Shown piece by piece: positions 1 through 10,843 of a stretch of DNA of 64,000 bases. The notes beneath the pieces were generated by a model. It was given only the letters and a program-made list of their open reading frames with translations, was not told the DNA's origin and made no database searches. Positions within the stretch are counted from its first letter, which is position 1; each line of letters begins with the position of its first letter. This DNA is from Plantago ovata (taxonomy: Eukaryota > Streptophyta > Magnoliopsida > Lamiales > Plantaginaceae). The stretch spans positions 8,371,545-8,435,544 of the forward strand of contig CM051456.1 in assembly GCA_028274465.1 (NCBI GenBank), given 5' to 3'. The position numbers and the translations under genes were made by a program.

Positions 1-1320
1 TCATTTTTGGGCTAAATGTAATTGAAAATCTAAGAAGGAAGATTTGAAAAGTGGAGCAGTAAGAAGGGTGGAGTTTGTAATTTTTCCTTCATTTTATTAC
101 ATTTTTTACCCACTTTTTTCTTTTTATTACTACTTCATTATGGGTTCCATCACTGAAACACAAAATATACCAGTCTCATTAAAATTGTATAAAAAACAAA
201 GGTATCGAGTTAAAATTTAATATGGGGTGCAGTGTGTCTCTGAGGAGATTTAAATCCAGGTGGACGAGAGTCAGATGTATCTTATACCATATTGAAGTTG
301 GGTTAATAACACCTTAAAATTGACAATGAAGTGTAGCTCAGTTGGTAAGCTGCTTCACCTCCAACCAATAGGTCGGGGGTTCGCGTCACCACGGGATAAA
401 TGGGGAACCAATATTGATCCTCGCTAAACACCTTAAAGTCCTTGTTAGGGTGATAAAACTATTCAACTTATAGTATGTGTGCTAATTATAGCTGATCTCA
501 CAAGTGATATGGACCACGTCCTCCCTCATGAGTAAGCCACGATTTTGTCGGCTTTACGCCTGGAATCATAAATGCCATTATTGAGCAATTCAAAATTATC
601 ATCGGTTGGGGCACCCCTATTCAACTTGACTCTAATACATGAACTAAATCCAACCCTCCCAAAATATTTATAATATTCTTGAACAGTAACAATATTTTGT
701 CCTCTTCTTACAACCTATAACTTCCATTGTAGCATTTCCAGATCTTGTCAATCTGCTTAGTAGCAGTTTGCAGCTGATCATTTTTCTAAACATTTTATAT
801 CTTATCCATCGAAGATTTTATTGATTTGGCTATTTCGGGTAAAATAAAATCCATTTAGTTACTACTTAGAGATGAGTAAAATATGTTCAACCTATATATT
901 TGAGAGTGACTATATAGTTTATATTTAATTTAGATAATTTATTACAATATATTGTCTAATTTTTTCAATTTAATGGGAGGAAGTGAATAATACAAGTGTG
1001 ATAACACATATCCGACATACCAAATTAAAACTGAATCATGTGTTATAATAAAGTATTTAAATTGGACATAACCACTTTAAAATATATAAATTGAACATGT
1101 ATTACTCTAAGACTAAGTTACCTAAATGGATTTTACCCATCGATCCATACATTGTACATACAAGGGGAATTATTCCAGAATAACATAACACCGATCGAGC
1201 TTATCTCAAATCATTCCCATGCACATGCATTAAATATAACATGTTCATAGTGTTTTTATTATCCGATCGAGCAAGCATATTTTATGAAATCTCACTGACA
1301 AGACATTTCACTAGATTATT
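1..1320. other. intergenic, AT-rich, upstream of first glutaredoxin
   Basis: No gene is seen. The only structured piece is a tRNA-like SINE segment near 325-480. The rest is AT-rich single-copy-looking sequence leading into the promoter of the glutaredoxin gene at 1492. Confidence 0.6.
325..480 (+). repeat. tRNA-derived SINE relic
   Basis: An RNA polymerase III A box (TAGCTCAGTTGGTAAG, about 334-349) is followed 25 bases later by a B box-like GGTTCGCGTCACC (about 378-390). This spacing is that of a tRNA head. The sequence does not fold into a normal tRNA (no matching acceptor stem, no CCA end), so a SINE is the better call. The 3' end is not defined and no target-site duplication was found. 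Confidence 0.5.
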
Positions 1321-1326
1321 GACTTC

Positions 1327-1334
1327 TATAAATA
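1327..1334 (+). promoter_or_regulatory. TATA box, glutaredoxin copy A
   Basis: TATAAATA lies 158-165 bases before the ATG at 1492. A second TATATATA-like stretch at 1441-1450 is closer but would leave almost no 5' UTR. Confidence 0.45.
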
Positions 1335-1491
1335 CCATATGAGTCTTTGTTTAATTTCTCAACCTAAACCTCAATTAGTTACTCACCTCAAAAAAAAAAC
1401 CTCAATTAGTTACATACTACATATCCACAGGATACGTACTTTATATATACAACACTAGACACTAGTCACAAATACATTTTTTTTGTTAAAC

Positions 1492-1803
1492 ATGGATATG
1501 GTGATGAAGTTAGGGAGTGAAAACTCAGTGGTGATATTGAGCAAAACCAATTGCTGCATGTCACATACAATCGAGACGGTGATACGTGGTTTTGGTGCAA
1601 ACCCTGCTGTTCATATGCTTGATCAGATCCCAAATGGGCGTCGTATGGAGAAGGCATTGATTGAAGAACTTGGGTGCGACCCAAGCGTTCCAGCCGTGTT
1701 CATAGGCAAGCAGTTTGTTGGTGGTTCCAATGAGGTTATGAACCTTAGCCTCAATGGCAATCTCAAGCCACTGCTTATCAAGGCTAATGCTATTTGGATA
1801 TAG
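1492..1803 (+). CDS. CC-type (class III, ROXY-like) glutaredoxin, copy A
   Basis: Intronless 103-residue thioredoxin-fold protein. The active site is CCMS (residues about 18-21, in TNCCMSHT), the mark of the land-plant CC-type glutaredoxins. The glutathione-binding VPAVFIGKQFVGG segment follows at about 65-77. Known family members act in the cytosol and nucleus, bind TGA bZIP factors through a C-terminal ALWL tail, and control development or nitrogen and stress responses. Here the tail is AIWI, a conservative variant. The open frame extends three codons upstream through a TTG, but the first ATG is at 1492 and the sister gene starts at the same residue. Compared with the copy at 6758 it has one extra residue (EELG against ELG). 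The two form a tandem pair about 5 kb apart with a solo LTR between them. Confidence 0.93.
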   Translation: MDMVMKLGSENSVVILSKTNCCMSHTIETVIRGFGANPAVHMLDQIPNGRRMEKALIEELGCDPSVPAVFIGKQFVGGSNEVMNLSLNGNLKPLLIKANAIWI

Positions 1804-2552
1804 TTAGCCAGCCAAATGAGCCAATATAGCAATTAATTATATAGTTGTTCGTAATGCAGAAGAAATGAAATCAAATCTAGTTATATATATCTTCAATTAA
1901 TTATAGTTTGGTTATCTAACTATATTCGCGCCTGGATTTTGTGTATGAAAGGCAGATAATGCTGCTGGCTTATGGAACTAGCTACCTAGCAACTAATTAT
2001 CATATTGTAAGATTATGATCAGAATAATAAAATAAATTCTGCTATATATATTGTATGCTTTTACTAATATGGTGAGGCATTAATTTTATGTTTGTATTAC
2101 TATTTGTAATATCTATTTGGGTTATAACTTTATGCTTTTCTGAAATTTAAACGAAGTGAAATGTTATAAGTTGGATAACTTATTATGGCTGGGTTTTATG
2201 ATATTTTTTTCTCCCTTCTATTAATTACTAACAGCATATTACCGTCGCCCCTTCCCGGTGAACAAAAATTGTATTAATCAAAATATGTGAAAATTATGTT
2301 AGTAGATGGGGGTAGGGACTATAATCGAATGTAGGTAATACTTAAGACAATTAAACAAATAATTACTTGTAAGCATTATGAAGCTATGGCTGTCACGTAC
2401 CAAACTTATGTACCACATCAAATCAAATTAGTATGAAAAATATATAGAGAATTTCAAACTACCTGGAGATCAAGGATTAACCACATCGAACATGAACATT
2501 TTGAAACACTACGTCCAAATAGGATCAACCAATATGTAAAGAATCTGTAAAG
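1804..2552. other. intergenic, 3' of glutaredoxin A
   Basis: The first about 80 bases are a 3' UTR sharing a short block (AATGCAGAAGAAAT) with the sister gene. Beyond this the sequence is AT-rich and no feature is seen up to the solo LTR. Confidence 0.6.
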
Positions 2553-2557
2553 CATGC

Positions 2558-3799
2558 TGTAGACACTAAAAAATTGTGTCTAAATAAAATTATTAAATTA
2601 AATTTTCTATATTAAATTGGAATTTTATTAAATTTAATTTCAATTATTATAGACTTTTAACGGATTTTAAACCCTAATTCCTGGCCTTTCAAATTGTGCC
2701 ATGTGGAAATTCTAGAGCTTTTAAATTCACTTAATATTATTTCTCATGAAATAATTGCATGGAAAAGATAAATTATTCTGGCCAATCAAATAGTGCCACG
2801 TCATAAAATTGATGCAGTTATTAATTAATTGCTAGAAGAAAATACAGATAAGATCAAATCTGTATCAACCAATCAAAATTGATCCTTCTTTTTTTCCCTC
2901 ACCTATATAAGGAGCTCATTCTCCACCAAAAATCACAATTCAGAATTCACAATTCAGAAGCTAGAATTCCAGAGCTCAAACAGAAGTGAAGAATTCCACA
3001 ACAAGCCAAGAAGATCAAAGACATCTTTCCAAGCAAGAACATCTCCAGTTCTTCAAGAAGTCAAAGGCAGCTCCAAGAACAAGTCTCGAAGACACTTGCA
3101 GCAGCAACGGAAGATCGGACTCCACCGCAAAGCTCGTGGAGGCACTCGCTCGAAGATCAAAGCAACAAACATTCCAGATTCAAGATCAAGTCTCTGCGAC
3201 CCTTGAAGACGTGTTCGTTCGCGTAGATCAAACTCAAGACCTGACGTTCAATCCAAGGTCAAGCGCAAGCCCTTGCATTGACGCCGTCCAAATCAAACCC
3301 CTGTGGAGTTAGAGATCAAGCTGCGAAGGCCCTCTAATCAACACACTCAAATCAAATCCTCCATCCAAATCAAGATCAAGCACAAAGCCCTTGAAGAAGA
3401 TAGAGACATACACAAGTGAAGAAGCTCAAAGACGATGTCAACGACATCCATCAAGTGAACAAGAAGTTAACAAGTGATCGCCGCCAACTTCAAGTGGGGA
3501 TTCAAGAACAAGTTGCGAAGGCCCTTGAATCAACAAATCCAAGAAGTTAACAAGCGTCAACTGCCAACTTCAAGCAAGTCAAAGCGACGTCTCAAGAACA
3601 AGCTGCGAAAGCCCTTGAGTCAACAAATCCAAACTTCCAAGTCGACGCCAAGAGAAGACCGAAGCATCAAAGCCGCTCAACTTCTCAAAAGTCAAGTTCT
3701 AGATATTTCTTGAAAAGTCGAATCAGAGGATTCGTAGAGATTGTAAATTTAAATATTTAAAATCAATAAAATTTTATTTGTGCAATTTTATTTGTTACA
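2558..3799 (+). mobile_element. solo LTR, probably Ty3/gypsy-type
   Basis: A 1242-bp unit begins TGTAGACAC and ends GTTACA, and is flanked by a perfect 5-bp target duplication CATGC (2553-2557 and 3800-3804). No internal retroviral sequence is present, so this is a solo LTR left by LTR-LTR recombination. It carries a TATATAAGG promoter box near 2904 and an AATAAAA poly(A) signal near 3764, both in plus orientation, and a long purine-rich CAAG/ATCAAG-rich stretch between them. Assignment to gypsy rests on general LTR appearance and length only. The open frames inside it are not genes. Confidence 0.85.
3460..3645 (+). repeat. internal tandem repeat in the solo LTR
   Basis: Two copies of a roughly 90-100-base unit are built around 'caagaacaagttgcgaaggccc' type wording followed by 'ttga(a/g)tcaacaaatcca'. 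They lie side by side inside the transcribed part of the LTR. Confidence 0.6.
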
Positions 3800-3804
3800 C
3801 ATGC

Positions 3805-6600
3805 ATTGCTCTGCAGTATGGTGCGCGTGCCTCTGTTTTCCGGGGCAGAAATTGCTTCTTCTTTATTCTTGCTTCCGTTTAGAGATTTTGACTTTTAAAT
3901 ATTGCAAACACTACTCCAAGCACTTCAATTCATCCTCCGATTAAGGATGATAGATAACAATTATTCAATCTAAAAACACCTACTTCCAAGCCTTTTTTTC
4001 GTCTGAATTCATTCTGCAAAACAAAAACAAACAAACAGAATCGTGAAAAGGCACTAAAAACATTAAATAGTGTTGAAATTTGAGTAAAAAGAACCCAATG
4101 AAACATTAAAATATGACATAATATCATACACTACCCCTCTTATTGCACCACTTTGCATATGAAGCCTCCCTGTTCCCAGAATTACATCTAACCCCAATAG
4201 TTAGATTTATGTTGACCGGCAGAAAACCCAAATTTCCGTTTGGGCAAAACAAACACGCCCTTAGCTCTTTTTTTTTCCTTCTATTTTTTTATTCCTTTTT
4301 CTTTTTCTTTTATAATTTTCTTAGTCTTTTCTCTGTCTTCTTCTTCTTTCTATCTTCTTCTTCTTTCTCATCTCCGGTGCCGGAAAAAATCCGACACCGG
4401 AGTAATTCCGGCAGTAATTTTACAGCTCCGGTGAGGAGTCATTTACAACTCCGATTTGGAGCTGTAAACAACTCCGTTTACAGTAGTTTTAATTTTATTT
4501 TATTATTATTTTTTTTTTAGTGTAATGTAGGACTTATTTTGAAATATAATATTTGTAGGGACTTGTTTTAAAATAAAGCTTAGGACCATTTTGAAATATA
4601 TTGAATTATGTAGGTTACTTTTGAAATATTTAGTTTTAATTTTGTAATAAATTAAATATAAGGGTTGAATGTGTAATAATAAAAAGTTTAAGCTGTTTGG
4701 ATGGTAGCAAAAGCCAAAATTTCGACGAGGGAAAAATGGTACTTTCCTCGATTTAGAACATGAAAATTCAAAGTCGTTGGGTTATATGTAATTAAAATTG
4801 AACAAGAAGGTGTTCAGTGCAAACTTGAGAATAACGAGGGGGACCGATGTAATTTCGTTGAACAAAAAGGTGTTGTATGTAATGGACCCTTAAAATATTA
4901 GGTTAACATTTGACATATAGAAGAGTATGATATTTTAAATGATGATAGTTTGACAATTATTTTTTAGATGATGATATTTTGACAAAAAACTCCTAATAGA
5001 TCTTTAAGTTATTAGGTTAGTTTCATGAAATTGATCCTCAATGTATCTAACATGCCATATTGATGTATCTGACATTACTCGACACGCCACGTATATCATA
5101 TCATATATTTATGTATCCGGCATGTATGTGTAAAAGAAGAAAGAAAGTATATCTGTGCAACCTAGTAGCTAGTTATACACTTATACCGTATAGCTAGAAC
5201 AATAACCACTTTCAAACTCAAACTTAAAGGAAAAATGGGTAAATTTGTCTTTTAACATACATATTTGACCTTATTATATTAGGACTAGTAAAATTAAGTG
5301 GGATAACCATAACATTATATACGTCACATGAGAATTATCACTAATCTGAGGGAATATGTTGACGTCGACATTAACCGACATTATCAATCGGTCGAGAGCC
5401 ATGCAATGTTAATGCAAGTCAAATTAATGTTCGATTATGATTGATAGTACAGTATTGCTTATATATGATTCCTTTCATTACAAACGAATCTGTCTCGTTC
5501 TTCTTTACAGTTCTATTGATGCTCTAACGTTAAGACACATGTGATTTTGCATGAGGAATTCATGAGGATGTAGCTGCTTCACTATCAATAGTACTGATGA
5601 TGTTGATGGTAATCAGTAATGCTGTGGAGATTGGAGAATGTAGAATATGTATGTATGTTGTTCGATCTATGTTATCTTATCAATAATTTGTACTAGTGGT
5701 ACTACGGTACGGACACTTGCAATATTCCTCCTGGCTTTTCTATATTTTGAGAAGTCACTTACACTTTGTTCTTCTGTTGTTCTAACAAAACCAAAGGGGA
5801 AAAAGAAAATGAAAAAGGGTCATGATCAGAAGCTAGGGTCAGATAGACAACGTACGTACGTACCATATTTAGGCTAGCTCCACTTCGATAAATTTAACTG
5901 ATATATAATTCACTTGACTAAATAGTGATTTTTATGGAATTGCATGTTCAATAAGTCTAAGTACTCTATAAACCACTAAGTTCACTTCAGTTTAGTTCAT
6001 CTCAATCAATTGTTTAGTTATTTTTTATACTATAAATATTAAATTCAGTGTTGTCCAGATCAGAATCCAGGTGGACGTGAGCCAGATGATTCTGATAATA
6101 AAATTTCAATTTTCCCAAAAATTTAAACTATTGAAGAGGAACAAAATCTATTCATTAATATTAATTTTACAACAAACATAACCTATATCATTGATTTGCA
6201 AAATGTGTTATAGAATTCAAATCAGAGAACTTACATATATTTTGTTAAGTAACCAATAGTTGATAAGATACCAGCTGTTAGTCATTAGTGGTGTATTGTA
6301 ATGTGTATGTAAGAGACTTAAAAAGGGTCACACCGGCCACACACAAGGCGGTTAATTTGTGATATGCATGTCAATATCCTCTCAATCTAGATAAAGAAAT
6401 ATATTCTGGAATCAGGAATATTATAAAGATAAATAGCACACAGATCACACCTTATCTCAATTCTGCATGTACGTACAGTTCATATATACTCTCCATGTAA
6501 CAACTAATTAATTAATTGATTCCCAATACATAATTGGCATGTCAAGCATATTATCATGAGCTAGATCTTATGACAAGACATTCAAGTGGACCAATTAAAT
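3805..6600. other. intergenic between solo LTR and glutaredoxin B
   Basis: No gene is seen. Contents are a CT-rich tract (about 4262-4370), a stretch with repeated CCGGAGT/GGAGT words (about 4370-4490) and otherwise AT-rich sequence. Open frames here lack codon structure or similarity to anything I recognise. Confidence 0.55.
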
Positions 6601-6617
6601 GCTGCTGCCTAATGCCT

Positions 6618-6625
6618 ATATATAC
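6618..6625 (+). promoter_or_regulatory. TATA box, glutaredoxin copy B
   Basis: TATATATA lies about 135 bases before the ATG at 6758, inside a CT-rich 5' leader typical of plant core promoters. Confidence 0.5.
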
Positions 6626-6757
6626 ATCTACATGCATACCATTGTTTCTCAAGCTCAAACATTCTATATTTCTTTCTATTTCATCTTCTCCAAAAATTCT
6701 CAAATACATATATAGCACATTAATTTCTCCTCACATTTCCAGATTAATTTCTCAAAC

Positions 6758-7066
6758 ATGGATACTGTCATGAAACTAGGGGGTGAAAATTCTGTGGTGA
6801 TCTTCAGCAAAACCAACTGTTGTATGTCACATACAATCGAGACAGTGATACGTGGTTTTGGTGCAAACCCTGCTGTTTATATGCTTGATCAGTTCCCAAA
6901 TGGCCGTCGGATGGAGAAGGCACTCGTTGAACTGGGATGTGACCCAAGCGTTCCAGCCGTGTTCATAGGCAAGCAGTTTGTTGGTGGCTCTAATGAGGTT
7001 ATGAACCTTAGCCTCAATGGCAACCTCAAGCCTCTTCTTATCAAGGCTAATGCTATATGGATATAA
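6758..7066 (+). CDS. CC-type (class III, ROXY-like) glutaredoxin, copy B
   Basis: Intronless 102-residue protein, nearly identical to the copy at 1492. It has the same CCMS active site, the same VPAVFIGKQFVGG glutathione-binding loop and the same AIWI tail in place of the canonical ALWL. The ATG at 6758 is preceded by a TATA box and a CT-rich leader, and the first residues (MDTVMKLG) match copy A. Family role: CC-type glutaredoxins work as redox or adaptor proteins that recruit TGA transcription factors and TOPLESS-type corepressors. Whether an AIWI tail still does so is unknown. The protein identity is much higher than that of the flanking DNA, pointing to a tandem duplication with purifying selection or recent conversion. 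Confidence 0.93.
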   Translation: MDTVMKLGGENSVVIFSKTNCCMSHTIETVIRGFGANPAVYMLDQFPNGRRMEKALVELGCDPSVPAVFIGKQFVGGSNEVMNLSLNGNLKPLLIKANAIWI

Positions 7067-8117
7067 TAGTTATGCAATCATAATGCAGAAGAAATCAGAG
7101 TTATGATCTTTAGTTTTATAGTTTTGGTTTCTAACATTAATATACTTAGTAGTATATGTCTTGGTTTTGTAAGGCATGCATGCAGATATTGCTGGCATAT
7201 GTAGTTAGCAATTTAACATATACTCATGTATTAATCAAATTAATTTTGGCTATTATCTATTAAATATGAGTAATAATATGTTCTCAGCAAGTTGATGAGG
7301 CATTTTCTGTTGGATTTTTCTGTAGTTATCACTGTGTTGTCTAAGAATATGTTCTGTACTACTTGTTCCAGATTTGCTTCATGATGGACTGAGCTTCAAT
7401 TGGAGTCATAATAACTACGAAAATATCCCTTATTCGGCTTCTATTTTTCCTTACAGCTTCGACAAGAATGACGTTCCTTAAAAAAATTCCATATTTATAT
7501 GTTCACGTGTTAATTGGATCACTCGCCTACACGTAAAGAGGTGCTTTAAATTATCCAACACTACATAAAGAGGTGCTTCATGTTGGATTGAGCTTCAATT
7601 GGAGTCATAATAACTACGAAAACATACATGATTTGGCTTCTTAATTTTCTTTATAGCTTCGACAAGATTGACGTTCCTCATAAATATTCCATATTTTGAG
7701 GTCCACGTGTTAATTGGATCACTGCCTACGCGTAAAGATGTGCTTTAAATTATCCGACACTACTTGGATGAAGATCTTATAGCCAACATATAAAGTGGAA
7801 AACTGGAAAACATATCCATATCTTATTGCAACACAGTCTTGAAAAAAAAAAAAATGTTGGCAAGTCATTGCAGTGGAGCTGCAATGTGTTCAAAAGTATA
7901 TAAGGCTCTAATGGGCCGTGGCTATATAATTGCCCTTAAATAACATATTGAAAGTAAATAAACTTAGCAGAAGAGATCATTATTCAAATTTACACACATA
8001 TTCATAGTCAGAGAGACTTATACTTGATGACTTATTACTTGATAACTCATTCTTGTTCCAACCAGATATATATGCAGAAACTAAGCTTCCCTGCTTTGCA
8101 TGCACAGTGTTTTCAGT
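7067..8117. other. intergenic between glutaredoxin B and ODD1
   Basis: Holds the 3' UTR of glutaredoxin B, a tandem duplication of about 190-200 bases (see 7375-7775) and the 3' flank of ODD1. No gene is seen. Confidence 0.6.
7375..7775. repeat. two-copy tandem repeat of about 200 bp
   Basis: Copy 1 (about 7375-7564) and copy 2 (about 7570-7775) share long blocks, for example GAGCTTCAATTGGAGTCATA and CACGTGTTAATTGGATCACT, plus the closing TGCTTTAAATTATCC. The closing block also resembles a piece upstream of ODD1 near 10464. The copies differ by scattered substitutions, so the event is not recent. Confidence 0.75.
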
Positions 8118-9624
8118 CTAAATTTTCATCGCATTGATATATGATTTCCCGTCTAGCTTTCTCAAAAACAGTCCCTTGAAATAGTCTACTGTGCCAATCC
8201 ATTTAAAATTTGCTGGATTTTCAGGAGTGACAAGGCTTGGTGCAGGACCAAAATCACCGTCCTGTTTCGGGCTGACAAATGTGGCGATTGAAAGTCGCTC
8301 CTTTTTGGAATTCACAGTAGCCCTGTGTTCAATACTCATGTAAGCACCATTTGTCACAATCTGATAACCAACAAAATAATCACTGATTGTAAGCTGCTAA
8401 ATATTATACTCAACAACATAAATATGATATATTTTTTTGGTTACATGCAAATAACATTTACCTCCAATATATCTCCAATATTGATGATAAATGCATCAGG
8501 CCTGGGGAGTGGAGAAACAGGAATCCAAATGCCATCTTTTCTAATTTGGAGACCATCCATTTCATTTACTTGCAGGAGAATTGTGAGGCCAACAGAATCG
8601 GTGTGAGTATAGAGACCGGTAACAAACTCCGGCTGGGGACACGGAGGATAATAATTCATTCTCAGTGCCACCGTCCCATCATCGAACATAATATTTATGT
8701 CTTCCTCTTTCATCTGTTAAGCTTTTGCCATTAGCTTTAGAATCTTCATTACCATAATTTTCTGTTCTGCAGCATATGCTTCTATTGCATCCCTTCGAAG
8801 CCAACGTATAAACTATATAACTCAATGTGTAAATATTATCAAAATATCATCTACTCTATGCCTTACAACTTCTCATATGATGCATGGGAAAGAGAAAAAA
8901 TGAAAAAAGACAGTAGATATTGTATTTCCTAATTTTGACATCTACAAGGCTCAAATTCGATACTCTACTTACCAGAACGGAACCTATTTACCGTTTATAA
9001 CTTCACATACGATTATTTACCTGAAAGAAACTGGGAGCTTGGGAATTAAGTGTGGCTTTCGCAAATAAGTTGGCAAGGTGACTGTGTAAAACATGTCTGC
9101 CCAATCAAGCTTTTGTTCTTCTGATACAACAAAGATTTGCCCAAAACCTTCAATGTCACCAGGCTCTTGACAATATATCTGCTTTTCTTCTGTTGGGAGA
9201 TTGAAAAATTCTTGCATTTCGAACTTCATTTTCTCCACCACGGCTAAGTCTACTCCATGGTTGATCAGCTGCACAAATATTTAAGCAACAAATTATATAT
9301 GTAAGCAAAGTACCTAAACCATGCAGCATATTTTCAGAATTCTACGCTAGTATGTACCTGGAAAAATCCCCATTCTTGGCATGCGTTATGCAGCTTATCA
9401 AGCTCTGTATCCATTGAATCTCCATCGAGAAGCATTTTCATATCAAGTACAGGGATTTCGGACGATGATGACTGATCAGGGATGTAGACTGCGATAGAAT
9501 CAAGTTCAGGGCGCACATACCGTGGTGGAACGGTGGCTGATACATCCTTGGCCAAATCTTGAACAATAGGCACCTTAATAGAGCTGCCTAATTTTGTTAA
9601 TTGTGGTTTGTCCATCACTTCCAT
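8118..9624 (-). pseudogene. ODD1: SRG1-like 2-oxoglutarate/Fe(II) dioxygenase with a premature stop
   Basis: Four exons on the minus strand: 9624-9358, 9268-9021, 8792-8462 and 8360-8118. Splice sites and phases match the five paralogues and add up to 363 codons. Domains are the DIOX_N segment in exons 1-2 and the 2OG-Fe(II) oxygenase barrel in exons 3-4, with the HxD (HTD in THTDSVGLT), the distal His (IEHRA) and the RLS 2-oxoglutarate-binding pair all present. The open frame is cut by TAA at 8717-8719 in exon 3, in AKA-stop-QMKEE where all paralogues have AKALHMKEE or AKALQMKEE. This lies before the catalytic residues, so the product would lose them. There is also a two-residue insertion (PLPRPDAF for PLPDAF) and an unusual GAAG exon-3 acceptor. 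It is recently dead or nearly so, since the rest is undamaged. Confidence 0.85.
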
Positions 9625-10843
9625 AATATTACCTGCAGCTTCAGTTAAGCTCCAATTCTACCATATTGGATATCGGATATGCATGATTTTCTGATTTGAT
9701 AATTCTACAAATATGAATGTACTATGATCCTATCAAATTTCAAAAGTAAAACAGAGATAAGAACAGATATGAAATGCAGCGGATTGTAACCTGTATATTA
9801 TACAATAGGCCTTCTATTTATAGCAAAATAAAGACTAATATAGGTAAAAAAATTATTACAAAGAGACAAGTAAATGTTATCGTCCACTTGTTATCTTATC
9901 TTCTAAATAATTGAGATAGCAAGTTGACTTTTATCGTGTTTGGTAGTAGTAGTTGCAGACCATTAAATCTGATCAACTTGATTAATAATGAAGTAGTCGC
10001 ATGGGCTCTTGCAAGTGGTTAGCTTGGTAAGCTAACGGGTTGTTTATGTTGCGTTATCTAAATGGTTGTGTACGCTATTGTTTGCTAACCGGTTAGTTCC
10101 ATGGTTGTCTTTCCTTAGTACAACACATTGTATACTTCTTTGATTTGATCATTTTTTGATCTCTTAATTATGATAGATCCCTTTCAGAAATCTTATCACA
10201 TAGTCATTTTTATCTTTTATGCAACTCATGCACCGTACAACAAGCTGTCCTTTTTGGCCTAATGCAACTAATTACGTAAACAAAACTTTACTTCACATGG
10301 ACAATTCTTTATCCATCCCTTGACATAATAACAACTTTGTCCTCACAACCTACTCCCATAATTGTCCAAGTGTTAGTTCGAAGAACTGGCACACATGAAG
10401 CGTAACGAATGTAAACATCATACTTTCAATATTCGGGATAGCTTGACTACACATTTGGAGGCGTTTTTAAATTATCCAACACCACTTGCATCATGATGAT
10501 ATGTTCAACCCAAAATAAAATCTTTCAGAAATAACTGAGGAAACTAATTATTATATACATGTATCTTGAGAAATGATCTAGAAATTAAACATATTGGTAG
10601 CTTAATGCAACAGAGCCTGAGAAGTGAGAAACATGATGGCAAATTATAGCTGCAAATGTTTTCAGGCATATATTGCAGGACTTAGTTAAGGCTCTAATAA
10701 TTAATGGCTATGGAGTTGCCCCGAAATTGAGCAGAAGAGTTCATTATTCCAATTTACACAAGTAGTGACAACGACACAAAGATATGCAGCAAACAAAGAT
10801 GTTCTGCTTTGCACGCACACAGTCTTCAGTCTAGATTTTCAGT
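9625..10843. other. ODD1 upstream region and ODD2 3' flank
   Basis: No gene is seen. A TATAAATAG box on the minus strand (9814-9822) is the likely ODD1 core promoter. A block near 10255-10350 (CTAATTACGTAAAC ... TTGACATAATAACAACTTTG) recurs upstream of ODD2, ODD4 and ODD6. The block beginning about 10730 (cattattccaatttacacaa) is the conserved 3' flank of this gene family. Confidence 0.6.

Noticed and set aside
332-390. tRNA gene
   Set aside because: A and B boxes are present but there is no paired acceptor stem or sensible anticodon arm; a SINE head explains it.
2986-3713. Open frames of 108 and 79 codons between the glutaredoxins
   Set aside because: They lie in the purine-rich repeated part of the solo LTR and reflect its low-complexity wording, not a protein.
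4143-4520. 125-codon frame rich in Phe and Ser
   Set aside because: It is the translation of a CT-rich tract; no codon structure or start context.
241-6095. Shared wording AATCCAGGTGGACG(A/T)GAG(T/C)CAGATG near 252-277 and 6065-6090
   Set aside because: It suggests a dispersed repeat, but only about 25 bases match and no limits could be set.
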